From: Branchiostoma floridae
Taxonomy: Eukaryota > Chordata > Leptocardii > Amphioxiformes > Branchiostomatidae
DNA: 64,000 nucleotides
Direction: 5' to 3'
Assembly (NCBI RefSeq): GCF_000003815.2
Contig: NC_049992.1
Span: forward strand, 12,158,826-12,222,825
Positions 36,701-47,405 of this stretch are shown here, piece after piece. A model generated the notes under the pieces. It was not told where the DNA came from. It worked only from the letters and a program-made list of their open reading frames with translations, and did not search any database. The position numbers and the translations under genes are program-made. The stretch's first letter is position 1. Each line of letters opens with the position of its first letter.

Positions 36701-39700
36701 TTTTGCCTTGTTTTTTTTGCTCAAAATCACAATTTATTGATTGCCAATTATGCTGAAGAACGTAGAAGGGGCTGTGGCACCACTGAGGAAGAGATTGACG
36801 ATGTTTCTAGCACTGGAAGTTGATAAAAACTTCGGCATTTTGACGGTCATTTGCCGGTCCTGTACCATGTGGTAGTATTTACAAGCCTTTGTTTGGTTTC
36901 TTTGCCGTGAAAAAGGAGTAGGTGGGTGTTTTTGGTGTTTATTATAAAGGAGTGAGGGCCATGAGTTTCTGAAATTGTTTTCAAATTATTGATCCAGCCA
37001 AATTTCTGCTTTGTATTTGTTTTTATTCACTTATGGGGGAGGGCAGCATGTTCAGACATGTATTTACACTTTGAGATAGCAATGTCTGTTTTGGTTTTCC
37101 TCCAACTCATAATTTTGGTGAAATTTTCCTGGTCAAATATTAGGGGAACACTGATAAGGCCCATCTTTTTACAACTGGTCAAGGCTTTCGGTACTATCTT
37201 TGCTAGCAAGAATAAAACAGTTACAGTAACTTACATACATTGTTTGATGTTTTTATTGATTCAGGAATAATAACAAGGCAGTCTAGGATAGTTTTCAGTG
37301 ACTTGTTGAAATATTATGAGACTTTGTGGGTGATGTTATATACATTTCAAATATTTTTCGAGACTTCAACAAGAATTTTTTCTGCCCTTTTTGCAGTATT
37401 ATTCCTTACAAACTAGATACAGTCTTTATCTTGATATATTCATATTCTACAGGTTCTTAGCTTTTCAAAAATGTATAGTTTTACCTACCTAGCATTAATA
37501 TAAGTAGCAAGTATACCGAAGTCACGGGTTCCGCACTGGGCGCCCAGTGCGGAATTCGTGGAGAAAATGTCGTCGGCACTCGGGGCCCAGTGCGGAAGAA
37601 ACTTCAGCACAAGAATTCCAGTGCGGAACGGCTTTGTTCGAGTGCTAAAGACCCGTCAGCACTGGAATTCCAGACCTAAACTTGTCTCGGCACTCGTTTT
37701 CCAGTGCCGAACTCCACCCATCACTCGGTTTCTAGTGCTGATCTCCGCTCAGCACTCGGTTTCTAGTGCGGAAGGGTGGTTCAAAGGTCGTTCAGTACTG
37801 GTTACCCAGTGCGGAGGTCATTGAGCACTGGATAACCGAGTGCCGACCTACCTAAGTCACGGGTTCCGCACTGGGATTTCTAGTGCTCGGTGACTTTTCG
37901 GCACTAGAGGCCGAGTGCTAAGACCACTTCGGCACTAGAAGCCGAGTGCTACTATCATTTAAAGACCGTCAGCACTGGGTTTCCAGTGCTCGCGTCCAAA
38001 TCGCTACTCAAAAACATAGTTGACATGCAGCAGCGCGTACTCACCTTACGTTATGACGGTCACTTTAGTATTTTAAATCAATTTTGCCCTAGTCTTGTCT
38101 CTGTCGGAACTCAAAACAGCATGTGTGTATCACACGCTACATCCTACATGTATAATGTTATGTATATGATGACCTCATGTCAACAGTGTGTCAACTTCGT
38201 TCCCTTTTTCTAAATTTCACGAAGAAAAAAGGGCAATAAATTACAGCTCCCTTTTGTCGTGTTTGAGATGCATCATTTGTTGATGCGTGGCGGCTACAGA
38301 CAGTTTAGACAGTTCTACTTTGGTACTGTACTGTTCTTTGAAAACCCGACTCGGATATTTCCACCCATACGCAGCTTTCTCGGGCTCAAGGTGAACGTTT
38401 TGTTACACTTCTTTTATGTATTATAGAGATAACTTTATTGCACAACAATTGTACGAGGTACAAAGTATGGCATTATATGTGTACCACCTTCAATACGTAA
38501 TGTTATCAGCAAACTATCGTCCTGAGAATAAGAACCTGCCGTTGCGTATTATTCGTTGTTACAGAAATACCGTTCCAGCTTTTAAATCCATTAAAAATAA
38601 ACCACACTGACAACTTTTTTTAATGTTTATTTCTTCAAGATTTGTGATAGATATAGCCCTTTTTGGAGTAGTTGTGTACCACGGTTTTAATGCGTAATGT
38701 AATACAATGGTATCGACCAATGACATTTAGTTACCCTTTGGCCCGGAATTGTAAATAACGTAACGAAGGCTGGCCGTCAGCACTCAGTTTCAAGTGCGGA
38801 ATATTTGTCGTCACTGGTTTTCCTGTGCGGAATATTTGTCGCCACTCGTTTCCTAGTGCGGAATATTTGTCGTCACTCGTTTTCTAGTGCGGAAGGTAGT
38901 CTCAGCACTCGGTTTCTAGTGGTGAATAGGGGGTTTTCAGTGCTGAAGTCGACTCACCACTGGACACCTAGTGCGGACGTAACTTCGGCACTAGACTTCT
39001 AGTGCGGAAGGCCCCTTCCGCACTAGACACCGAGTGCTGAGAGAGGAACCCGTGACTTCGGTAGTTTTGCATATAAGTATCTTAACATGCCACAAACAGT
39101 TCGTAGGTTGGCGCGCTGAGGACCGACAATTTTAGCAACGATTCCTGTATGCGCCGAAAATTTTACCCCGTCCTCTAAGGGTTAAGTCTTACAGTTGCCA
39201 GAACAAGGTTTGGAAACAGATTTCTTTTGTAATCTTTGACATAACAAAATTTTAGCCTGTGTCTCACAAACATGTAAGCTGTGTGACTTACCACATCTCT
39301 TAGGAAGAGTCTCTCGTGGTACTTGGGTGGTGTGGCCCAGAAAAATTTCTTTGTTTTAGGGTAGTTGAAGTCTGCCCCTGGGTACCGTTCTGGGTTACCT
39401 GTGATGTTCCGCTTCTGACCTAAAATAGCGTAACGTTAGGTCAAGTTAGAAGTAAGCATAGAAAAATGACGGAAAAGCCACTAATCAATCCTCGTTCCGG
39501 GTACTACAGAGCATATTCTAAACTTGTCACCATACTACCTAAACGAAACTAAACCACAAAAGTTGATAACGTCGACGTAAGATGGAATACGATACCCTAA
39601 ACGACCTTGTTCCTAAAAATGGCGGACACACGCGCAACATACAACATAAAGACTGCAGCCGTAGGCGTAAAATAACGGTGTTATGACATCAGATGTAACT

Positions 39701-39826
39701 TAAATATCTACCTTTGCAGTTCTTCGGACTGACTCTTAGCTGCAGGCTGTTCTGGATCCCACCTTTTGGTGAGAAATGAGACTGAAAACCGCCTCTTTGC
39801 AAAAGTCGCAGAAAATTCGCCGCCAT
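33706..39826 (-). CDS. NDUFB5: NADH dehydrogenase 1 beta subcomplex subunit 5 (complex I SGDH subunit)
   Basis: This is an accessory subunit of mitochondrial respiratory complex I, in the inner-membrane arm. Six exons in transcript order: 39826-39712, 39419-39292, 35408-35342, 35129-35074, 34364-34258, 33826-33706. They give 197 residues, close to the roughly 190 of vertebrate NDUFB5. The N-terminus MAANFLRLLQRGGF is arginine-rich with no acidic residue, fitting a mitochondrial presequence. A single membrane segment (GVPALIIITFINVFI) is followed by the family signature HPITRFIVRNF and ends ERGDGLYHYIPM...VIDYSPK, closely matching the vertebrate C-terminus. The start ATG sits in CCAACATGGCGGC. 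Intron 2 (35409-39291) is almost entirely transposon-derived. All junctions are GT-AG and in phase. Confidence 0.95.
34449..34790. mobile_element. hAT-like MITE with ACCTGCA subterminal repeats
   Basis: The left end CGGAGCTCGAAATAA and the inverted right end CAGCGCTCAAAATAA are related to each other and to the ends of the element at 10029-10341. ACCTGCA or its complement recurs at least five times near both termini. It is noncoding, in NDUFB5 intron 4 (34365-35073). No clear 8-bp target duplication is seen. Confidence 0.65.
35737..36462. mobile_element. DNA transposon with 9-bp target duplication (MULE-like)
   Basis: The ends GAATGTCGGACGACTCGGAC and, inverted, GGAATCAGGACGACTCGGAC pair and continue through CCATTACCAACTCGGCCCA with few mismatches. 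Perfect direct repeats AAAGTATTC flank the element (35728-35736 and 36463-36471), a 9-bp target duplication as in Mutator-like elements. CAACTCGGACCA-type motifs recur inside each end. The 726-bp interior has no transposase frame, so it is non-autonomous. It lies in NDUFB5 intron 2. Confidence 0.85.
36501..39181. mobile_element. piggyBac-like non-autonomous element (TTAA flanks), carrying a nested insertion
   Basis: TTAA|CCCTTCGAG at 36497 and CTCTAAGGG|TTAA at 39182-39185 are inverted counterparts, with TTAA at both outer borders as in piggyBac insertions. The ends continue with GCCCGATCAG on the left and GGACGGGGTAAAA (complement) on the right, so end similarity is short. A separate 1.55-kb element occupies 37516-39061. 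The remaining inside (36600-37500) shows no transposase. It lies in NDUFB5 intron 2. Confidence 0.6.
37516..39061. mobile_element. TA-flanked transposon with terminal arrays of 18-bp palindromes at 31-bp spacing
   Basis: Perfect inverted ends CCGAAGTCACGGGTTCC (37516 and 39061 inwards) are flanked by TA (37514-37515, 39062-39063). Both terminal regions contain imperfect palindromes of the form GCACTNGNNNNCNAGTGC: about 13 at 37533-37990 and about 8 at 38780-39037. Starts at 37576/37607, 37690/37721/37752, 37901/37932, 38780/38811/38842/38873 and 38957/38988 are exactly 31 bp apart; a few gaps are 40-43 bp. The terminus is repeated internally at about 37853. The centre (38000-38770) has no recognisable transposase, so it is non-autonomous. 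Confidence 0.85.
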
Positions 39827-39848
39827 GTTGGAACCAGGCGACTACTAC

Positions 39849-39860
39849 TGCGCATGCGAA
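39849..39860. promoter_or_regulatory. NRF-1-like site upstream of NDUFB5
   Basis: TGCGCATGCGAA matches the NRF-1 consensus YGCGCAYGCGCR with one mismatch, 23 bases upstream of the NDUFB5 start codon. NRF-1 is an established regulator of nuclear genes for respiratory-chain subunits, so the context is appropriate. Binding is inferred. Confidence 0.5.
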
Positions 39861-39964
39861 TTCACTTCTCATGAATAGCGACATCTAACAGCTGAGAACT
39901 GAAGCGCAACAGAGGGACAATTTAACGACATATGCCTGGTTGTGTATCCTTATTCTACTATCAT

Positions 39965-40017
39965 CAAACACGCATACATATACTGTATTAATAATACAGT
40001 ATATGTATGCGTGTTTG
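39965..40017. repeat. Perfect 53-bp palindrome
   Basis: The 26-bp arm CAAACACGCATACATATACT plus GTATTA (39965-39990) is exactly inverted at 39992-40017, with a single A between. It lies about 140 bp upstream of the NDUFB5 start. No target duplication was identified. Confidence 0.9.
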
Positions 40018-40885
40018 GGGTCAAGGAATTAACACCTGAACAATTGATGGACGTTAACGTCTAGTGAAACAATGGACATTAAACAAAGACAACAACATGT
40101 TCTGAATTAGTTGATTTGTTTCTTCCTATGGTTTCCCACGAGGACGGTCTTCTCTTCTTCTTGGTATGATCTAAGGGGAAAGTTGCGTGGTTTCTGTTAT
40201 GATAGATTCCATGGCCAAGCAAGCAGATTAATATTTCCTTACATCGGAAGGTTAACCTTTCTTCCAAAGAAGCTTAGCTTAAAGGCTGACTGGAACGTTT
40301 TTTTTTCACATTGCACCGCATTCACTATGATACGTGATACACCGGAAGACTTTTCATCGAGATATCAATCATATTGCTTAGAATACCACTCCCTTCCTGT
40401 GCATGTATGTACTACTGGTTCAATAAACAGTACAGCTGCAGGACAGTAGCTAAGTGACAGGTGTATATTTATATTGCTATGCCACATCAAAACTATCAGC
40501 AAAAGTCCACGATCTCCAACCCAAATCCGGTTCATTCCAAAATAAAGCTGCTAATAATCTTCAGTCCTTCAACACAATCATGTGCAAGTTTAAAAAAAAA
40601 CACCTCATCACCCGTTTCCGCAAACTACATAGCAGACGTAGGGGGATCAGAAGATCAAGACCCCTAAGCCGGCCTATACTTTGGCTACTCAGATTTAAAT
40701 GATCAGGCTTTGGGTAACTGTATAATACTTGTATAATAGTCTCGAAATGATGATATAGCACGTTCAGATCGCTCGACACTATTTCTATACTTCTTGCAGC
40801 GAGGAAAACGGAACCCAAACTAGAGTCAGCTAACATGCATGCGAAATTACTAGCCATTCTGGCAATATAATCAATGGGGCGGTAG

Positions 40886-43800
40886 CTACTGAGACTTGAG
40901 CTTGTGTCCACTTTTAAGGCAAGATTTACTACAGATAAACGAACAGCTGCGCCACACGGCCCACAGTATGCCTGAACAGGAGACCAGCAGGAAAGCAGCC
41001 ACATCAAGTAGGTAGTACTGGTACCACGGCAGCTCCATGGCGCGTGCGCGGAGATGAGGCAGTCCCCCGTATTTGATGACGTGTTCTATCCACCAGACGG
41101 CCCGCTCCATGGGTGACTGGGGCTGGTCACGGTGTAGGCGGGATAGGCGGGCTGCTGTCTCTTTGTACCTATTAGAAAAATGTGGAACAAATATATCAGC
41201 ATGTGTGGAATATTTGTCCGCCATTTCATAATTTATCAACTATATTGTCTACGTATATGAATATATTCTCCAAGCAGAGGTATAGAGGTTTATAGCCCAG
41301 GGCCTTTGCTTTGGTGGTCTTTGGTCTCACCTAACCTCTTCCGTAACCTGCACAATAGCCTGGTACAACTGCTCTGTGGTGATGGTGTCGAAATCCAGCT
41401 TAATGCCGACGCCATGTGCCTCTATCCGGGCGGCATTTCCCGGCTGGTCTCCCCATGTTGGAAGGCAAACCATCGGCACCCCGTGATACAGGGCCTCGTA
41501 CACACCATGTGCTCCGGTGTGAGTGACAAACGCTCGGGTCCTTGGATGACCTGTGTGATGAAGACATGCATGCAGTGCATCGCATTTGGTTGAATGATGA
41601 CGATGCGGTGAAGTTTATTATATGGATAACGTCCGCACACAAAATCGCTCAATGTGCCCCAGTAACAAGTTGCCACAATCTAAAAAGTATAGAGTTAATA
41701 GGAAGAAGATAGAAGCCTGAAGGTATATATCAACTTCGCATTTTTAAAAGTTTTGTACAGGGACATACACCACGTTTTGTCTATCCCAATTTTTGTTTCA
41801 ACATTTGTCATCTCTTCATAATCAAAATCAATGCATAATCATCTCCCGACACTCATGCTGCTGATCGTGCACGTGGTGAAGAAGCTATTTATCGTTATAG
41901 TGGATCTCCAAGCAGATGTAGAAAGACAAAGTTGGCTCTTGGTTCCGCGGTGCGTGTAGAAAGGCTGGCTGCTCAGCGGAACCAGATGCATGAGAACCAT
42001 TACGACTTTACCTTTATACATCTGCTTGTTAAATGCAGTATGTATGAAATCGATCCTGAATGTAGTATGTATTAGATTCATGTTATTAGCAAATAGTCTG
42101 TAGCAACATTCTGGATTTGTTTCACATCGATGCATCATACACTTTGTTCCTTCGAACATTGCATAACCTTCATCTATTGTTACTTCCACTACTAGTATAT
42201 TGCTAGTTGCCTTATACATTATAACGTTACCTAAGTTTACCATACATTGTATCCGTTTTACAATTGTTGTGCAATAAACTTTGACTTGACTTGACTTGAC
42301 TTGTTATCAAAATCGACGTACCTAAGAGGTCGTTCTGGGGCAGCCAGTCCATCAGTCTGGTGTTGTCCCCGAGGCCGGGTGGCCGTTTCCCTCCGTATCG
42401 CCACACCACCTTCTGCCGGAGCCGGGAGAAGGCAGATGCCAAGATCTCGGCTTTCTCCATAGGCATCGTCTTCACTATTGACCCAAAACTGACGACAATG
42501 ACTCCCTCATTGCCAGAACTCTCCATAAAATCCTCCATTTCCTGCCAAACCCAAAAGTACACATTACATTGACTTGGATAAAATTTATTCAAATACATAC
42601 ATGTGGTGTACATTGATGTTATTTGTAATAATTCCCACAATAAAGAAATATTGCAGGCATGAATGTACCTGAAACATACTCTAAATTTTATAATAGATTT
42701 GATTCGGCATGACAGTCTATCAGCTCACCATGGAAAGAGGCTTGCTTTCCCGAACATGTAGTCCACCCACGTGCACGATGTTGGGCATGGTTGGACGGGG
42801 GAAGTCTAACGGGGGCCGCCCCAAGACGGTCCCCGTCGTAAGACGGTACGGATTTTTTGCTGATCTTATTATCCATAAGTACACCATGTTTGTTGCCACT
42901 GACTATGCTGATTACAAAGGTAAATAAACCAAGTCCATGCACACAACTTTAATTTGCATTCCAAGTATACTTTAACATATTTACTTCATGTTTTTTTAAG
43001 AGCAGAATTCTAACAGTAATGTTGACAGTGCTGAATCACTGCGGTCGCCGGCCTCTGCGTATTGGCGGCTCGTGTCGCTAACTATACGAACTCATCCAAG
43101 CAGTCAACTCACAACTGCCATGATACACATAAATAAAGCTCCATAAAACACTATGAATATGGGTCTTCAAATGTTTGTTGAGTAGAAAAGCAACCAAAAG
43201 GAAGCGACATAAACATTGCCACCATTGTACTCCCAAGGGAGTGTGGCCGTGAAGGTGGCAGACTAGAGAACGCTCCAAAGATTTATTTGACTGTAACAAA
43301 TGATTCGTGCTGTCTATGAAAATAAGACTTGACAGAGAGATGTAGATGATATTTTCATATAATCAGACAGAGTTTTGTTGATGTTGGCTGTGTCGTTTGT
43401 TCGTAATAGTTTTTTAGTCGGGCATTCACAATCAGTGCATTCAGCCCATTGCCCGTAAAACATCAGCTTGATTGTTCTAGGTACAGCCTTCCTCATGTGA
43501 GACAAGAAGTACATACAGTCACGATTTTACTGTCAAAAGAAAGCTAAAATATCATACTATTAATTTTTTTCTGTGTACTTAGATTTACCACTTACATCTA
43601 AAGAGAGCAAAATATAAAAAAAGCGTACCGAGTTAGGCACACTGTCCAGCGTAGCACAAAATTGGAAGGTTACATACACGAAATTGTCTCTCAGTGTTTG
43701 CCGCTTGTAACACGCAGCGCGAAAGGTTCATGAACCACATGAATGCATTTCTTATTCAAGTATGTTGTTCAAATCTATGAGTAAAAAATTCAGTCATCAA

Positions 43801-44662
43801 AATTTGACCACTCTCAGGCAACTAGCGATGGAGCGCCATGAGTTTGAGCGCAAGAAAAAGCGTACCGTGTTGGGGCACCTCCCGTTAGTAGGGAGTCTGT
43901 AGTGTACAGCCAGACGTCTGTGCGCGACACGACGCTCTGAGTGGACTCGTTCTGACTGACATACTTCTGAGCTAAGTCGTCAAAACCACTCAAAACTGTC
44001 CACTGGAATGCTGAGTTTGTTAAAACATCTATAAGGGCATTTGACATTCGCTCTAGAAATGTCATTTTGTCAGTAAAACTTGAGTATGTTGATGGAACAT
44101 AGGACCGAGGAAGGATAGCACCCGTTGCCTTTGCGTCAAGATTAAAACGGTCGAAGCGCAGGATGGCGATGTGGGGAATTTTCAGTCGCGCCGCGATGAA
44201 AGCCCCACAGGGGAACATGGGATCACTCACTAGAACATTATACTGTGATCTTGGTAGAAGACTACTCTTACTAAGCATCAGGTCACAATGTTTGACAGCA
44301 TGTTCAGACTCCAGCATGGATAGCCGAATGACGTGAAAGACGGAGAGTTTTCCAACAGTGGATATGTATTTCCGTCGGACCTCAGTCAGCCTTGCCTGCG
44401 AGTGAAGATCCGGGAATGTCGAGTACCGAAAGTCAGGTCTCTCCGCTTGTCTTGTAGCGACCATGTCCTCCGGTACAATTACCGTGACATGATGCCCTTT
44501 GTTCACTAGCGCTTGCCCTACGGTCGCCATAGCGAACCACCGACTGGCTGAAAACGGCGGTACCACGAAAAGAATCTCCTTCCCGTCGACATGTGAGGCA
44601 TTCAGGAGACCCAACAAAGTTGGTACCGTGACCGCAACACGTACAAACATAGAAAACTCCAT
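40886..44662 (-). CDS. UDP-glucuronosyltransferase-like enzyme
   Basis: Microsomal transferase of UDP-sugars to small lipophilic acceptors (GT1/UGT family). Five exons in transcript order: 44662-43879, 42805-42729, 42541-42322, 41550-41331, 41168-40886, giving 527 residues, the usual UGT length. It has an N-terminal signal-like segment, the DFPRPTMPNIVHVGG linker, and the donor-binding signature HPRTRAFVTHTGAHGVYEAL through GDQPGNAARIEAHGVG. A C-terminal membrane anchor (LLDVAAFLLVSCSGILWAVW) with a short cytosolic tail follows. The acceptor-side SDPMFPCG keeps the catalytic-dyad aspartate, but the histidine of the usual S-H-W motif is arginine here (ASRW). The exon 1-2 junction was fixed by alignment logic; its acceptor (CGTTAG) has a poor pyrimidine tract. 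The subfamily is not determined. Confidence 0.93.
42282..42303 (+). repeat. (TTGAC)n microsatellite tail
   Basis: Four to five TTGAC units follow GCAATAAACTTTGAC in a UGT intron. Such a tail often ends a dispersed retroelement, but the upstream body could not be delimited. Confidence 0.6.
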
Positions 44663-45644
44663 GGCGAGTAAGTTACTCCTGATACCTCACCGATCAAATA
44701 GACTTCATGATCATGTGATTTGGGGATCAGTAGCCTCGTTTTTCATTAACAGACAAGTCGGTATAGGTTATCTTACGGTCAATAAGAACGCTGACGTCAT
44801 GAATACAAATATTAATTTTTCAGAAACTAAAATTGTTGAATCGTTTTGTTGGTCTACTCGGATGGGTGTTGTTGGTCGCCTCTGTCTAACCTTAAGAAAC
44901 TCATACTAATCTAATAATTATAAAGTCGCTTTTTATGCCGGAGGTGTTTTTATGCCGGAGGTCAAGGAGTCAAACAATACGGAACAAGTACATGAAAGTC
45001 GTGGCGCCACAATATTTAATGATTATATCGTGTAACCATGGTCCCCGTCAATGTGTACGTGTGGAAGAGATATCGTACGTGTACCTAGCCTGCAAGGTAA
45101 GGGTATACGAATCACTAACTGATCATTAAATCTTGAATGTTGATTTCGATCAACCCCATACTTATTTTACGTTTATGGACTATAAAATGGGACAAAGTCA
45201 CGAGCATTTTAAATGTTTATTCATTTAAATTGCAACCAAGGAGGACTCTCAAACCATGTTGATTTTCAGGCAATTCCAAACAGCCCGTACAAAAGTGGGA
45301 TAGAGTCGAACAGAACCCCGGAAAATCAGATGTAGAAACTTATAAGTGCAGAATAAATGCACCTGATTATAGTATATTCCTTGTATAAATTCAAATTTGT
45401 TTAGAGTAAGTTTTGTGAACATAGTATAATTAATCCCCTAACAATTTTTTATAAGGATAATTTCTTTACAATAAAAGAATAGTACGGCGTAGTTGTTTAT
45501 TTTCATAACGTCCAAATCGATCGGACAAAATACCAGTGAGGAAACTATGTTCTTTGGCAGAAGCTAGCAATCTTATTGTGACTTTTTGTTGTTCTCATTT
45601 AAACCAATGTCAGAATATGCCATGGTGGAGTAGGTTGAATAAAT
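44663..45644. other. Intergenic region between UGT and methyltransferase genes
   Basis: This holds the UGT promoter side and the methyltransferase 3' end. A 17-bp tandem duplication (TTTTTATGCCGGAGGTG) occurs at about 44931-44962. AATAAA on the minus strand at 45501-45496, 144 bases after the methyltransferase stop, is a good poly(A) candidate. Nothing else was recognised. Confidence 0.6.
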
Positions 45645-47405
45645 TCAGTTTTTCACACACAAAAAATGAACCTCCGCTTCACTGTCAGGAACCTCCAGGA
45701 CTTGTGGGTCAAAGCCCACTTCCTGCAGCATCTGCACAGCCGATTCCTGGCCCCACATAGCGCCAAGACCTTTCCCACCTAAGCACAGTGACACCGTCAT
45801 GCAGTAGAGGAGGCTGAAGCCATACAGCGCGGGGCCGGCGGGGTTGTCCATGTTGTCTGCTAACTCGGCGTGCCCCTTGACGTCGACCATAGAGAAGCGC
45901 CCTCCAGGCTTCACCATGCGGCGGGCTTCCCGCAGAGCCAGGTCGGGGAATTCGAGGTCGTGGATGACATCCCAGACTATGACGTAGTCGAAGGAATCTG
46001 ACCACTCCACGGGCATCTTGGCCAGATCCTGGACTTGGAAGGTGACGTTAGCCAGATCCCGCTTTTTGCTTTCCTCCTCTGCCCATTGGATGGACTCCTC
46101 GCAGATGTCGGTCCCAATGAAGGTACTGTTAGGAAAGTGTTGGGCCAGTATCAGAGTCATGATGCCTCTGCCGCATGCCGCTTCATGGACCCTGATACCC
46201 AACTCTGGTTGGAGTAAGAATATGGATAGAAATCATAAGACTTTATTGATACAAAGCAAAGATGAAGTGTTCTCTTGCAAATCGCACAGAAAGAATAGGA
46301 AGATCTAGGAAGCATACCAAGTGGACGAACACTTACAGAGTCCTTTGCATATTTTCATACCAAACCCGTTTCTCAGCTAGATCTTCCAATAGTCCCGGGA
46401 TTGTCGGTAGAAACTTGCCAACTAGGTCAGTCTCGTGTTCATACTGCCTCATTCTCCCAAGCCACCCCTGGAAATCGGGGTAGGCTGAATATGGCACACC
46501 TATGTAGGACAAAAACGTTCGGAATATGTATGATCTGATTCGTAAGGTAAATCATTCATTCAGGACATTGGCTTGATATAATCTCATACTAACCCTTTGG
46601 CCCATCCGCCTTGAAGCACTCAGCCACGTCACCGGTAACCATAGCCAGCTGCCTCATGAACTCAGACATGTTCCCCAAACTTCCTCTTCCTGCGTCCGGT
46701 AACAGGACATTATGCCTGTGTGGGGGGAGAAAGCAGGTCTTCTCCTCCTTGTCGTAATCCACAATCCGGGCAGTCACCATGATGGCAAGCCACTCACGGA
46801 CGTATCTAACGATAAACAATGGGAGATGTGGGATCATGCGCCTTTTGTCCATACCAAAATATGAACGTTTGTGACTTTCTGAGGTACACATGGGTACACA
46901 TCCCGGATAAAACTTTGGTTGGTAAACTTACACCATATTTTTTCTGACAGCAGCTTAATCTGCTATAAAAAAAATCAAGACCATAGCATGCATATCCAAG
47001 TTTTAAAAAAAACTAGCTGTACCAAGAAAGCCGCCAGGGGGTCCAAGATCAAGCTTGAGCTTCGTCTTCCCAAGACCTACCCACCTAAAAAGTTTGTTTA
47101 TAATAAATACAGACTGACAGACACAAAGACAGAGACATCAAAGATCATTAAAAACAATACCTCTACACATAGGCATGAATACCCCCTCCCACTGAACAAA
47201 AGCCACTTTCTCACCTTTCCTTCAAGTTTGTCGCCTCCGCTATCTGCACGGCTGTCCTCGGACCGTCCAGTCCTGAGAGGTGAATGAAGAGACCCGTGCG
47301 AACTCCGATCGACATTGCTAAGGTCACGTATCCAGACGAGACAGTTGTTGACATCCTCAGAGCGAACTCCTCTGCCGTTTCCGTTGTAGTTTGCCCATCC
47401 GCCAT
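45645..47405 (-). CDS. SAM-dependent class I methyltransferase (Rv2258c-like)
   Basis: Predicted small-molecule or protein methyltransferase with an N-terminal winged-helix-like region and a C-terminal Rossmann fold. Four exons in transcript order: 47405-47215, 46805-46594, 46499-46366, 46202-45645, giving 364 residues. The SAM-binding motif I reads VHEAACGRGIMTLILAQHFP, followed by STFIGTDICEESIQWA and the post-motif FDYVIVWDVIHDLEFPDLAL, and VKPGGRFSMVD. This two-part layout is that of invertebrate proteins usually annotated as Rv2258c-like methyltransferases; the substrate is unknown. Motif I has E-A-A-C-G in place of the common D-V-G-C-G. I chose the ATG at 47405 (CAACATGGCGG) because the frame upstream of it offers no earlier ATG. 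Confidence 0.88.

Larger units (their letters stand above)
39827..40885. other. Intergenic region: NDUFB5 promoter and UGT 3' flank
   Basis: This 1.06-kb stretch separates two minus-strand genes. It holds an NRF-1-like site next to the NDUFB5 start, a 53-bp palindrome at 39965-40017, and the presumed 3' UTR of the UGT gene. A 112-codon plus-strand frame (40111-40449) has no recognisable similarity and is not called. I found no clear minus-strand poly(A) signal for the UGT gene. Confidence 0.6.

Noticed and set aside
37533-39037. CRISPR-like array of regularly spaced palindromes
   Set aside because: The host is a eukaryote, the repeats are imperfect, spacers are not unique sequences of fixed length, and inverted ends with TA flanks show a transposon.
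40111-40449. 112-codon plus-strand frame in the NDUFB5-UGT interval
   Set aside because: No recognisable motif, no codon or splice support; random frames of this size are expected in 64 kb.
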